From assembly GCF_003863965.1 (NCBI RefSeq), contig NZ_RRCN01000001.1, positions 186,001 to 250,000 of the forward strand: DNA of 64,000 nt, given 5' to 3'. Below, piece after piece: positions 36,563-43,543 of this stretch. The stretch's first letter is position 1. Every line of letters starts with the position of its first letter. The notes beneath the pieces were generated by a model. That model had not been told where the DNA came from and searched no databases. It worked only from the letters and a program-made list of their open reading frames with translations. The stretch is from Paenibacillus oralis (GTDB lineage Bacteria; Bacillota; Bacilli; Paenibacillales; Paenibacillaceae). Both the position numbers and the translations under genes were made by a program.

Positions 36563-37084
36563 TCAATAATAAGTGCACCAATAAACTTTGCCCGCCTGAT
36601 CTTTTATTTCAGAAGTTTCCGTTAAAACCATCCTAATATCAGTATCGTCTCTGCCAATAAACTTGCTTTCATCCACATTATAATACTGATAAAAAGTTAC
36701 TTTATATGCCCCGTTATTTACATGTAATTGATTTTTCTCACAGTTCTTATCCGGGACTTGTTCATCTTCAAATTGCGCGGACATTGTCAAACAATCATAG
36801 TCCACGATATAAAGTTTGTTTTCTGTTACTTTAATATATCCTTCGGCCTTCCTGAAGCACTCTTCATCCGTTGTTTCCGGACCTATGATTACTTCTATAT
36901 TCCATGAATGTTCAATTCCTTCGTTTGTCATTTGGTACACTAATATATTTTCGTTTAACATTTCACTGCTAAAATGCCGCAGTAGTTCAACCAACTCCCA
37001 GTCTTCATTTACAAAGGACTTGTAACTCTGAGCGTTGACTAACCCTATAAAATTTGTATCACCGTACTTTAAGTAAATATTCAT
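36563..37084 (-). CDS. Hypothetical protein (173 aa)
   Basis: Starts at MNIYLKYGDTNFIGLVNA (ATG 37084, ggggagg upstream). Soluble and mixed alpha/beta, rich in acidic residues, ending TSEIKDQAGKVYWCTYY. No signal peptide or membrane segment. I do not recognise the family. Its own terminator follows. Located in the AT-rich small-gene island between an acetyltransferase and a shortened VOC gene. Confidence 0.65.
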   Translation of the reverse strand: MNIYLKYGDTNFIGLVNAQSYKSFVNEDWELVELLRHFSSEMLNENILVYQMTNEGIEHSWNIEVIIGPETTDEECFRKAEGYIKVTENKLYIVDYDCLTMSAQFEDEQVPDKNCEKNQLHVNNGAYKVTFYQYYNVDESKFIGRDDTDIRMVLTETSEIKDQAGKVYWCTYY

Positions 37085-37138
37085 AAAAGGCCTCCTCCCC
37101 GGTTTTATACTTTGATCTTTAATGCTCAAATGCTCAAA

Positions 37139-37339
37139 TCACCGTTGAGCAAGAATATTTACTAAATTTCCAAATGGGTCCCGAACATAAAATCTTCTAA
37201 CCCCCCAAGGTTCATCCGCAGATGCAATCCAACCCTGATCCATTAATAAATTTAGCCCCAACACTTCCTGGTAAAAGCATTTAGCTTTTTCAATCTGCTC
37301 TGTATGGATGTTGGTCACTATCCTTTTGACTATCATCAT
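37139..37339 (-). pseudogene. VOC (glyoxalase-fold) gene with central deletion
   Basis: 66 codons: VKRIVTNIHTEQIEKAKCFY and QEVLGLNLLMDQGWIAS, then directly ADEPWGVRRFYVRDPFGNLVNILAQR. The first part is the normal start and the second the normal end of a roughly 120-residue VOC protein. The middle 50-60 residues, including two strands and a metal ligand, are gone while the frame is kept. A good ggagg ribosome site remains, so a short product may still be made, but catalysis is unlikely. Confidence 0.75.
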
Positions 37340-37355
37340 TAGCCTCCATTTATAT

Positions 37356-38096
37356 TTACAAGCTTCTTAAAAAGTCTTTAGTCCCTGTTAATTCCGACCA
37401 TCTAGCCGAAAGAAATTTTGCATAATTTAAAGGACTTATGCCATAAGTTCCCAAAGAATGTCCGTCGTTGATCTCCACCAATTTCATATTTCCTTCCCGA
37501 TCTATTCCAAAGTCCATGCCATAGGCAACCGGCGCATCGATAAAATCTCGGGCAGCACTTTTTATAACATTTAAATCTAATTTTGAATCCCAAGCCCCTT
37601 TATAATATCTGATATCCAGTATTTGTCCGTAGCGAATAAAACAACGCCATTCCGTTATAAAATCAACAATTTCTGAACACCAAATATTCGTAACCTCTTC
37701 TTCATCAATTAGTCCTATAAAATCTCTATATTCTTTGACAACTTTTCCAGCAAACTTCTTTGTTGTGTCCTTCGGTTTTATAAAAACATGCCAATTCTCT
37801 TTATTCTCAAAAAGTTCCTGAATCGTTGTAGTCCAAATTTTTCTGCCAAAATAACTGGATAAGGAAGTCGGATAATCGATTTCCCCATGGTTTCTTTCAA
37901 ATCCCAAAATTTCGAGACGTTTTCTCACGTTGCCAATTCCGCCAACTACGATATCTTCAGGATTATTTTCTTTAATTTCGTGGATGTCATAAAACTTAAT
38001 TGTCTCCCACCCTAAAGAAACGAACCCTTCATTGGCGATAAATGCATTTACATTATAGAAGTTTCCATGCTTGTCTGCCTGTATATAGGCTCTCAT
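37356..38096 (-). CDS. ATP-grasp protein (R2K-type)
   Basis: 246 residues from MRAYIQADKHGNFYN (ATG 38096, gagagg upstream). C-terminal half has ATP-grasp features: HVFIKPKDTTKKFAGKVV (Lys for ATP), IWCSEIVDFITEWRCFIRYGQILDIRYYKG, and LVEINDGHSLGTYGISPLNYAKFLSARW (metal-binding Glu/Asn). It resembles the R2K clade/DUF4343 group, thought to modify peptides or proteins by amino acid ligation, often in phage-defence or secondary-metabolite contexts. No such partner is visible here. Confidence 0.75.
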   Translation of the reverse strand: MRAYIQADKHGNFYNVNAFIANEGFVSLGWETIKFYDIHEIKENNPEDIVVGGIGNVRKRLEILGFERNHGEIDYPTSLSSYFGRKIWTTTIQELFENKENWHVFIKPKDTTKKFAGKVVKEYRDFIGLIDEEEVTNIWCSEIVDFITEWRCFIRYGQILDIRYYKGAWDSKLDLNVIKSAARDFIDAPVAYGMDFGIDREGNMKLVEINDGHSLGTYGISPLNYAKFLSARWSELTGTKDFLRSL

Positions 38097-38118
38097 CCAT
38101 TGATACCTCTCAATTCTC

Positions 38119-38329
38119 CTATTCAAATACAAAATACATATGAATGGCTTCTATTTTTTCATTTTCATCAACAACAAAATCCGCAAAAAAATCCAAGCTC
38201 GCCTTGGCGAAATCCGTATACCTTCGAATTTGGTTTGTTTTCCAGTACAGTAGTATCCAAATACTTAATATTGGGGTAAGCATTTCGTAAAGCACTTAAA
38301 GAATCGCCGACTTTAATTCCTTCCGACAT
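38119..38329 (-). pseudogene. Frameshifted small hypothetical gene
   Basis: The minus strand reads MSEGIKVGDSLSALRNAYPN and IKYLDTTVLENKPNSKVYGF, then RQGELGFF, then goes out of frame at a run of six T. One base shift restores ADFVVDENEKIEAIHMYFVFE and a stop at 38119. It lies directly after the 143-aa gene and before the ATP-grasp gene. Either a real decay event or a homopolymer error. Confidence 0.55.
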
Positions 38330-38361
38330 TGCATATTTCAGTAAGCAACTGTGTTATTTCA

Positions 38362-38793
38362 TTATATTCCAAAGTGTATAACACATTGATTAGTTTCTAA
38401 GGCGGTGTCTATTACCTCTATTAATTTGCTTAATGATGCGGTTAATTCATTTCGCGTAACTGATATCTTTTCGTAGTGCCCTTCATCTGACCCTGCTTCC
38501 CAACCGTAATTTCCGGTAATAATAAACTCTGGAGGAGCGTTCAAAAAAAGTTCCTTCCAAGATGAAATAATATTCTTAAAAGTATTCAGACTCTCTTTAT
38601 CCCGGATTATCGTATATCCATATAAATCCAATCCAAATCCATGAAAAGCATCACTCGGCCCCTTAGATTTAATCCATGCAAGAGAATCATTAATATAAAC
38701 AATAAAATCATCATCTATTGAAACGTTTTTATCCCAAGTCACATTTTCTAAAGGCGCTCGTTCATCCCCAACTATAAATTCATGATATGGCAT
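38362..38793 (-). CDS. Hypothetical protein (143 aa)
   Basis: Starts MPYHEFIVGDERAPLENVTW with a perfect aaaggagg site. Soluble, acidic, mixed alpha/beta; tail VTRNELTASLSKLIEVIDTALETNQCVIHFGI. The make-up is like single-domain immunity-type proteins of polymorphic toxins, but there is no toxin gene next to it, so no function is assigned. Confidence 0.65.
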   Translation of the reverse strand: MPYHEFIVGDERAPLENVTWDKNVSIDDDFIVYINDSLAWIKSKGPSDAFHGFGLDLYGYTIIRDKESLNTFKNIISSWKELFLNAPPEFIITGNYGWEAGSDEGHYEKISVTRNELTASLSKLIEVIDTALETNQCVIHFGI

Positions 38794-38857
38794 GCAATTA
38801 TTCCTCCTTTCAGGGTAACTCTCGTAATCCTATTCTTTTACAAACCAATTCTTCATT

Positions 38858-39261
38858 TTAATTATCAATTTCACTTGCTATCTCACTGTCTCTTTGGTTA
38901 AGCCAGCTAAATAGCGGTCCTTCAATAAAATTCAACAATTCTACACGGGTCTCTTTGAGACATTTGTATATTTCCTCGTATGTATAATCGATAAAAATTA
39001 CGGGATGATTTGAACTTGGGCCGTCCGAACATACTCTAATATAATTATCATAATAAATAATGCATTAAATGAGTCCTTTAAAGACCGATCCAAATCAATC
39101 CCGTTATAAAGAAATAAATGAGTCAAAAACAGTTCAACATCTGATTCATCACTTTGCCCAGATAATATAACAAACGCTTTGTATTCAATTTTTTCACTTA
39201 TCCATGTAGGACACTCAATACGCGGTTCGACAATTACAGCTTTAGTGAATAATTTATTCAT
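38858..39261 (-). pseudogene. Hypothetical gene with one frameshift
   Basis: The first frame (from ATG 39261, aaaggaag site) gives MNKLFTKAVIVEPRIECPTW to SLKDSFNALF, then becomes nonsense. A one-base change of frame near 39058 continues as YYDNYIRVCSDGPSSNHPVI and FIDYTYEEIYKCLKETRVELLNFIEGPLF-type residues to a TAA at 38858. The joined product would be about 133 residues. Family not recognised. A sequencing indel would look the same. Confidence 0.6.
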
Positions 39262-39325
39262 AAGGCTTCACTTCCTTTCTGCACGCTGTAAGCCCGATGC
39301 CTTAAATTCACTCATTACTAACACA

Positions 39326-39353
39326 ATAGGCTGCCTTAAACGGCAGCCTATTT
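39326..39353 (-). terminator. Terminator of FusB-type gene
   Basis: aataggctgcc-gttta-aggcagcctatt on the minus strand, just after the stop codon, with a moderately T-rich tail. Confidence 0.7.
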
Positions 39354-39367
39354 CTGGTTATGGCAAT

Positions 39368-40015
39368 TTATTTACTGGCGGAGAGAATAAACTTCTCCAG
39401 TGATCCTGTATCGGTAATGCTGTGATTGCATCCTTGGTTATCCAGACATACGTAGTTACCCATGAGCGAAATATTATCCGGCGAAGCGATGGCAGGCTTG
39501 GTCTTGACCGAGAAAAAGGCAAGCTCCTGATGCCGATTGCAGAACAGGCAATACCCTTTCTTATTGGTCGGTGTAATTCTGCCCTCGATGCCGATGAACC
39601 GTCCTTCGAACGGATATACAATGAATAACTTGTTCGTGGCGATATCCACCCAACCCAGATACGTCACAAAACGAAAGTCGATGGACTGTAAATCCGGCAC
39701 TTTCAGCTTCTTATTTTTAGGGAATAACTTTTGAATTTGCTTCTGCGTAATCGGCGGAAAAGGCTCCAGGTACGCTTCCAAGGCGCCAAGATATCTCTGA
39801 AAATCATAGGCCGTCTCGAAGGTTGAGATTTGTCCCAGCATCTTCTTCTGATCATCCGTCAGAACAGGAAATGCTTCAACAATGTTCTCTACGGCGCTAT
39901 ATCTTACGGTTTCCAAGACGCTCCGATCCGCAACGGTCCGCAAAGTTTTCTGAAGAAATTCCGCTTGTTTCTTAATCACGTTATATTGGTGGTTTCTAAT
40001 AAATGGTGTACTCAT
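39368..40015 (-). CDS. FusB/FusC-type EF-G-binding protein
   Basis: 215 residues, the length of FusB (213). N-terminal four-helix part (FIRNHQYNVIKKQAEFL), then a C-terminal domain with the treble-clef zinc site: CLFCNRH and CLDNQGCNH supply Cys/His ligands. Conserved KGYCLFCNRHQELAFFS and NYVCLDNQGCNHSI match the family. These proteins bind EF-G on the ribosome and release it in the presence of fusidic acid; chromosomal forms give low-level protection. A leader peptide and hairpins precede the gene (40056-40156), suggesting ribosome-sensed control. Confidence 0.88.
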   Translation of the reverse strand: MSTPFIRNHQYNVIKKQAEFLQKTLRTVADRSVLETVRYSAVENIVEAFPVLTDDQKKMLGQISTFETAYDFQRYLGALEAYLEPFPPITQKQIQKLFPKNKKLKVPDLQSIDFRFVTYLGWVDIATNKLFIVYPFEGRFIGIEGRITPTNKKGYCLFCNRHQELAFFSVKTKPAIASPDNISLMGNYVCLDNQGCNHSITDTGSLEKFILSASK

Positions 40016-40024
40016 AGCTTTCAG

Positions 40025-40156
40025 CCCCTTATTTGTTTTGAAAGATAATCAATAAGGTGCAAAGCCTGTTATTAGAAACGATAAAGTTAAGTTTGGGCGA
40101 TCCAATTCATCCTATCACGCCCCACGCAAAGTATCGCCCCAAATCAGGCTTTGCAT
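40025..40156 (-). promoter_or_regulatory. Structured leader of FusB-type gene (putative attenuator)
   Basis: Three stems are visible in the minus-strand transcript. S1: gcaaagcctg (40154-40145) with caggctttgc (40068-40059). S2, nested inside: tttggggcgat (40143-40133) with atcgcccaaa (40101-40092). S3: ccttatt (40057-40051) with aataagg (40033-40027), which overlaps the gene's own ribosome site aagggg (40030-40025). The 5' arms of S1 and S2 lie within a 13-codon leader ORF. This is the layout of translational attenuation. Confidence 0.55.
40115..40156 (-). CDS. 13-aa leader peptide of FusB-type gene
   Basis: ATG 40156 to TGA 40115 encodes MQSLIWGDTLRGA. An agggag ribosome site (40167-40162) sits 5 bases before the ATG. 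The ORF covers the 5' arms of two stems that pair with sequence near the main gene's ribosome site. A stalled ribosome here would change the fold. Too short to be confirmed by composition. Confidence 0.5.
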   Translation of the reverse strand: MQSLIWGDTLRGA

Positions 40157-40226
40157 GAGGACTCCCTAGCTAATGAGCAATTCAGTATTGCCACCGGTCC
40201 TACCCCCAATCACATTTCATACGCAA

Positions 40227-40255
40227 AGTATAGCAGCAAGTACCGGTAGGCGCAA
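40227..40255 (-). promoter_or_regulatory. Sigma-A promoter of FusB-type gene
   Basis: TTGCGC (40255-40250), a 17-base spacer, and TATACT (40232-40227) on the minus strand. Transcription would start near 40220 and give a leader of about 205 bases including the short ORF. Confidence 0.6.
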
Positions 40256-40460
40256 TTTTTTTCAGTATCCTTCCATTACGAATCCGCCCGCATTCTTCAT
40301 CAATAACAACAGTATTGTTCCGTAAAGGCCGATTTGGACAACCATCCTCCTAACCCCGAAACACCTAATGGATGAGGCGGAACTTCCTTTTCTTGTACAT
40401 TGGTTTCCAAGTCACAGCACTTCCTTTGTTTCAAGAATTAACTTTTTTCCCGAGATCATG
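40256..40460. other. Non-coding stretch
   Basis: About 200 bases upstream of the FusB-type promoter and downstream of the DUF6933-like gene. I see no ORF with coding character, no strong terminator and no repeat in it. Confidence 0.4.
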
Positions 40461-40943
40461 TTATGAATACTTTCTTTCTAGTGCATCCTTGAATACTTTA
40501 ATGGGTTTTTGATAATCAATGGGCCTGTAGATCAAAGAGTTTAGCCAGGCACTCAGGTCAAAAGTGTGATTAAACTCAGCATTACTACTATAGCGTGACA
40601 TTTCTGTCATCGTCCCCAAAACACTCTTATCATTGGTAATACCTATACTAACTTCTCCGGCTTCAAAAAAATATTGTTCAATCACACTTTTCTTTATCCC
40701 CTCTAGCTGTAAATACTCTTTAAGTTCGGACTTGAATTTTTCCTGCAGTTTGCTTAATTGCGAACTCCGTATCCCATCGAGGATCAAACATAATCGACTT
40801 GAGTTATTGACAAAAATGATATGTTTTCTTTTTAGCTGCAATATATTAACGTGCCAACAAAATAGCGGATCAACCTCACCTATGTCAACTGGAGTTACCT
40901 TCATATCTTTTAAAAGTTTTTGAGTGAATCTAAACGCTAGCAC
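40461..40943 (-). CDS. DUF6933-like protein
   Basis: 160 residues from GTG 40943, with aaggaggg 6 bases before. Pattern FRFTQKLLKDMKV, then DPLFCWHVNILQLKRKHIIFVNNSSRLCLILDG, matches the DUF6933 family, small cytoplasmic proteins of unknown function common in Bacillota. The C-terminal half (SIGITNDKSVLGTMTEM) is the usual ending region. It stands alone between long non-coding stretches. Confidence 0.7.
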   Translation of the reverse strand: MLAFRFTQKLLKDMKVTPVDIGEVDPLFCWHVNILQLKRKHIIFVNNSSRLCLILDGIRSSQLSKLQEKFKSELKEYLQLEGIKKSVIEQYFFEAGEVSIGITNDKSVLGTMTEMSRYSSNAEFNHTFDLSAWLNSLIYRPIDYQKPIKVFKDALERKYS

Positions 40944-41167
40944 AACGTTCCCTCCTTGTTAAATTCGAACCGGTATCCCATAACGTTGTTGAGTATCCCT
41001 GAACCTTCTAAAAACACCCCTTCCCCTACTTAGAGCACGTTCAAGTGAATTTTTCATGCGCTGTTAATTTGATTTCTCTCACTTCAAATTCCACCTTAGT
41101 TCTCGCCCCCTTAAATGCAGTAATGGGCGGGTTCACCCAAAAAGAGGAAGAGGGGGGCAATCCCACG

Positions 41168-41352
41168 AAATGCAAAAGTGCATGCGATTTTCGTCGAAAT
41201 GCCTCGAAGGGAGCGGCTCAACTGCAAATATGCAGTTCATTTCCGATCATAAGCTACTTTTTTATCCAATCGCCGCAAATGAGATGTATTTTACACTTCA
41301 ACCGCTCAAAAGCAGAAATTTGTGGAAATTCAAATGTACTTTTGCATTTGAT
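41168..41352. repeat. Dispersed atgyacttttgcattt repeats
   Basis: aaatgcaaaagtgcatg (41168-41184, inverted) and aaatgtacttttgcatttgat (41332-41352) match atgtacttttgcatttcaa (3301) and atgcacttttgcagttga (3351). A longer similarity, aaatgagatgtaYtttt, links 41278 with 3293. A family of intergenic repeats, function unknown. Confidence 0.5.
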
Positions 41353-41457
41353 CCCATCGAACCTTCCTTCTTCCCATGAAAAATGAGCAACTATTGAAAC
41401 TGATTCATGAAGTCGCTGTCAAAGTCGGGAAGCTTTCCGCTCTGACACAACGTTTTG

Positions 41458-41638
41458 ATTGGAAATATCCAATTGAATTGGAAATTCAATGGCAGATACG
41501 GCAGTTAGATTGGAAATTTCCAATAGATCTGGCTCTGCACCGTGCAAAATGGGCGATTGGAGCGAATTCTATTGGATATTCTCCAATGAGAGTACCAAAT
41601 TGCGATTGATACCGTCAATCTATTGGATTTTTTCCAAT
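41458..41638. repeat. Four ATTGGA-TCCAAT palindromes
   Basis: attggaaatatccaat (41458), attggaaatttccaat (41509), attggatattctccaat (41571) and attggattttttccaat (41622), spaced 51-62 bases. A fifth, half-degenerate one is at 41477. The same unit is at 10275 and 10327. The 690-base stretch between the DUF6933-like gene and the polyol dehydrogenase operon end contains only these repeats and a terminator. Confidence 0.6.
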
Positions 41639-41678
41639 GAGAGGTGGCATCATGCATATGACGATCCGGTATTCACAA

Positions 41679-41723
41679 AACACCCCAGCCCTAGATAACT
41701 CTTATCTTAGGGGCTGGGGTGTT
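41679..41723 (-). terminator. Terminator of xylan operon
   Basis: aacaccccagccctagata-actc-ttatcttaggggctggggtgtt: a very strong hairpin 10 bases after the dehydrogenase stop. The core (ctagata/tatcttag) recurs in the hairpins at 58702 and 61500. Confidence 0.85.
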
Positions 41724-41732
41724 ATACGTCAC

Positions 41733-42788
41733 TCAAGGCATATTCGGATAGATCATAACTTTTATGCTGGTCTCTTTTGCTGTACGCGCCGTTTCTACCG
41801 CTTCTTTAATGTCATCGAGCGCATAGCGGTGGGTGATGATTTTCTCCATGTTGGCGGAGGAATGCTGCAGCGCCTGAATCGCCGGCTTATACGTGTTCGC
41901 ATAGCGGAATACGCCATAGGCGTCAATCTCGCCGTCGATCAACTGGCCCATATCCATCGGCACGGCGTCAACGGCGGGCAAGCCGACGAAGACGATTTTC
42001 CCGCCGCGCCGGACCAGCTTGATCGTATCGGCCATCGCTTTGGCATTGCCCGACGATTCCACGATGAGGGTGATTCCCTCTCCGCCAGTCAGCTCGGCAA
42101 GCCGCTCCCGGACGTCCTCGCCGGCCGGATCAAGCGCTGCCGTGAAGCCCAGGTCGAGGGCCATTTGCCGCCGCAGCGGCACCACATCCGTTCCATAGAT
42201 TTCGGATACGCCGAACAGCTTCGCCGCTTGCCCCGCAAGCAGACCGATCGGGCCGAGGCCCGTGATCAGCAGCCGGTCAAACGGCTTGGCCTGGCCGCGA
42301 AGCAAAGCGTGAAAGCCGACGGACAGCGGCTCAAGCAACGCGCCTTCCTCGTAGCTCATCGTATCCGGCAGCTTGAACAGATAATCGCTTGGCATCACGA
42401 TGTATTCCGCCCACGCGCCATCCACCGGAGGCGTCGCCAGAAAAGCGACATCCGGGCACAAATTGTAGCGCCCGCTTTTACAATAGTCGCAATGGCCGCA
42501 GGTCACCCCCGGCTCCACCGCCACCCGGTCGCCCACCGCTACATTCGTTACCTTTGCGCCTACCTCCACCACCTCGCCGGCCAGCTCATGACCGAGCACA
42601 ATCGGCTCCCTGACCACGTAACGCCCGATTTTGCCATGCTCGTAGTAATGCACGTCCGATCCGCATATGCCGATGCAATATACTTTGATCAGCGCCTCAT
42701 TCTCCTTGGGAACGGGGATTTCCACCTCTTGGACTGCGATGGAGAACGGTTCGTCCATGATCGCCGCTTTCATCCTACCTGCCGTCAT
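41733..42788 (-). CDS. Zinc-dependent polyol (xylitol/sorbitol-type) dehydrogenase
   Basis: 351 residues from the ATG at 42788 (aagaggtg 7 bases before). Medium-chain dehydrogenase: catalytic zinc site GICGSDVHYYEHG and GHELAGEV, structural zinc Cys cluster CGHCDYCKSGRYNLC, NAD loop GLGPIGLLAGQ and an Asp (GTDVV) after beta-2, indicating NAD. Matches the sorbitol/xylitol dehydrogenase group. As last gene of the xylan operon it may oxidise xylitol to xylulose, which is inference. Confidence 0.88.
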   Translation of the reverse strand: MTAGRMKAAIMDEPFSIAVQEVEIPVPKENEALIKVYCIGICGSDVHYYEHGKIGRYVVREPIVLGHELAGEVVEVGAKVTNVAVGDRVAVEPGVTCGHCDYCKSGRYNLCPDVAFLATPPVDGAWAEYIVMPSDYLFKLPDTMSYEEGALLEPLSVGFHALLRGQAKPFDRLLITGLGPIGLLAGQAAKLFGVSEIYGTDVVPLRRQMALDLGFTAALDPAGEDVRERLAELTGGEGITLIVESSGNAKAMADTIKLVRRGGKIVFVGLPAVDAVPMDMGQLIDGEIDAYGVFRYANTYKPAIQALQHSSANMEKIITHRYALDDIKEAVETARTAKETSIKVMIYPNMP

Positions 42789-42830
42789 ACGCATTCACCT
42801 CTTGTAAAATATAGTGATGTACATCCAAGC

Positions 42831-43519
42831 TCATTCCCCATCCTCCCGGTACGCAAAATAATCAAAATCTCCATGGAGCCTGCGCCCGCTTAAATCGTGC
42901 ACACAACGCCGATGAACGCCCCGGTGAAGCCCTGGTCCAGCAAAACGCCATCACGCTTCGTCTCCGCGTTTTCATCGGACATGCGTCCGGCATCCAGCAC
43001 CGGGCCGGCCAGCTTCCGCTGCCGCTCATCGTACTCCTGCATCACAATCCCGCCGAAGTGATTTCGTCCTTTGCGATGGTCCCACACCATGTTGAGCAGC
43101 CATTTCCGCCCGTTTTCATCGTGGAATAACGACGGATCAAAGCCGCTGCTGTTCAGATAGACCGGCTCCGACCAAGGCCCCTCAATATCGGAAGCATACA
43201 CCAGATAATTGTGCGTATCCTTGAACGGTCCGATATGGCTTTTTACATCGGTATACACGAGATAGTAAATCCCGTCACAGTAGCTTAGACAGGGGGCCCA
43301 AACGCCGCCGGAGCTGGGATTGCCGAGCATGTTCAACTGGCTGGTCCGCGTCAGCGGATGCGGCAATAAACGCCAGTGCTTGAGATCGCGGGAATGATGA
43401 AGCTGAACGCCGGGAAACCATTCAAACGTTGACGTGGCGATATAATAGTCGTCACCGACGCGAATGATCGAAGGATCGGGATTAAAACCGCTCAAGACCG
43501 GATTAACAATCGTCTTCAT
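42831..43519 (-). pseudogene. GH43 beta-xylosidase, internally deleted and frameshifted
   Basis: The N-terminal 190 codons are a normal GH43 start: [23 protein letters not shown] (catalytic base Asp), [18 protein letters not shown] and [21 protein letters not shown] (second Asp). After KLAGP the sequence jumps to [10 protein letters not shown] and [10 protein letters not shown], which is the very end of such enzymes. The part with the catalytic Glu (TEGPH in intact relatives) is gone. A second change, a shift near 42893, displaces [20 protein letters not shown], the true end at 42831. About 300 codons are lost. The gene is certainly inactive as a xylosidase. Confidence 0.8.
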
Positions 43520-43543
43520 TTTGGGAGCACTCTCCTCTCCGAA

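Noticed and set aside
38362..38793. Polymorphic-toxin immunity gene
   Set aside because: No toxin gene or toxin relic lies next to it, so the resemblance in size and composition is not enough.
41045..41386. Plus-strand 113-codon frame
   Set aside because: It consists mainly of the dispersed repeats and has no ribosome site or motif.
41637..42893. Plus-strand open frame of 418 codons
   Set aside because: Antisense of the polyol dehydrogenase, which has complete zinc and NAD motifs; the frame also runs through a terminator and repeats.
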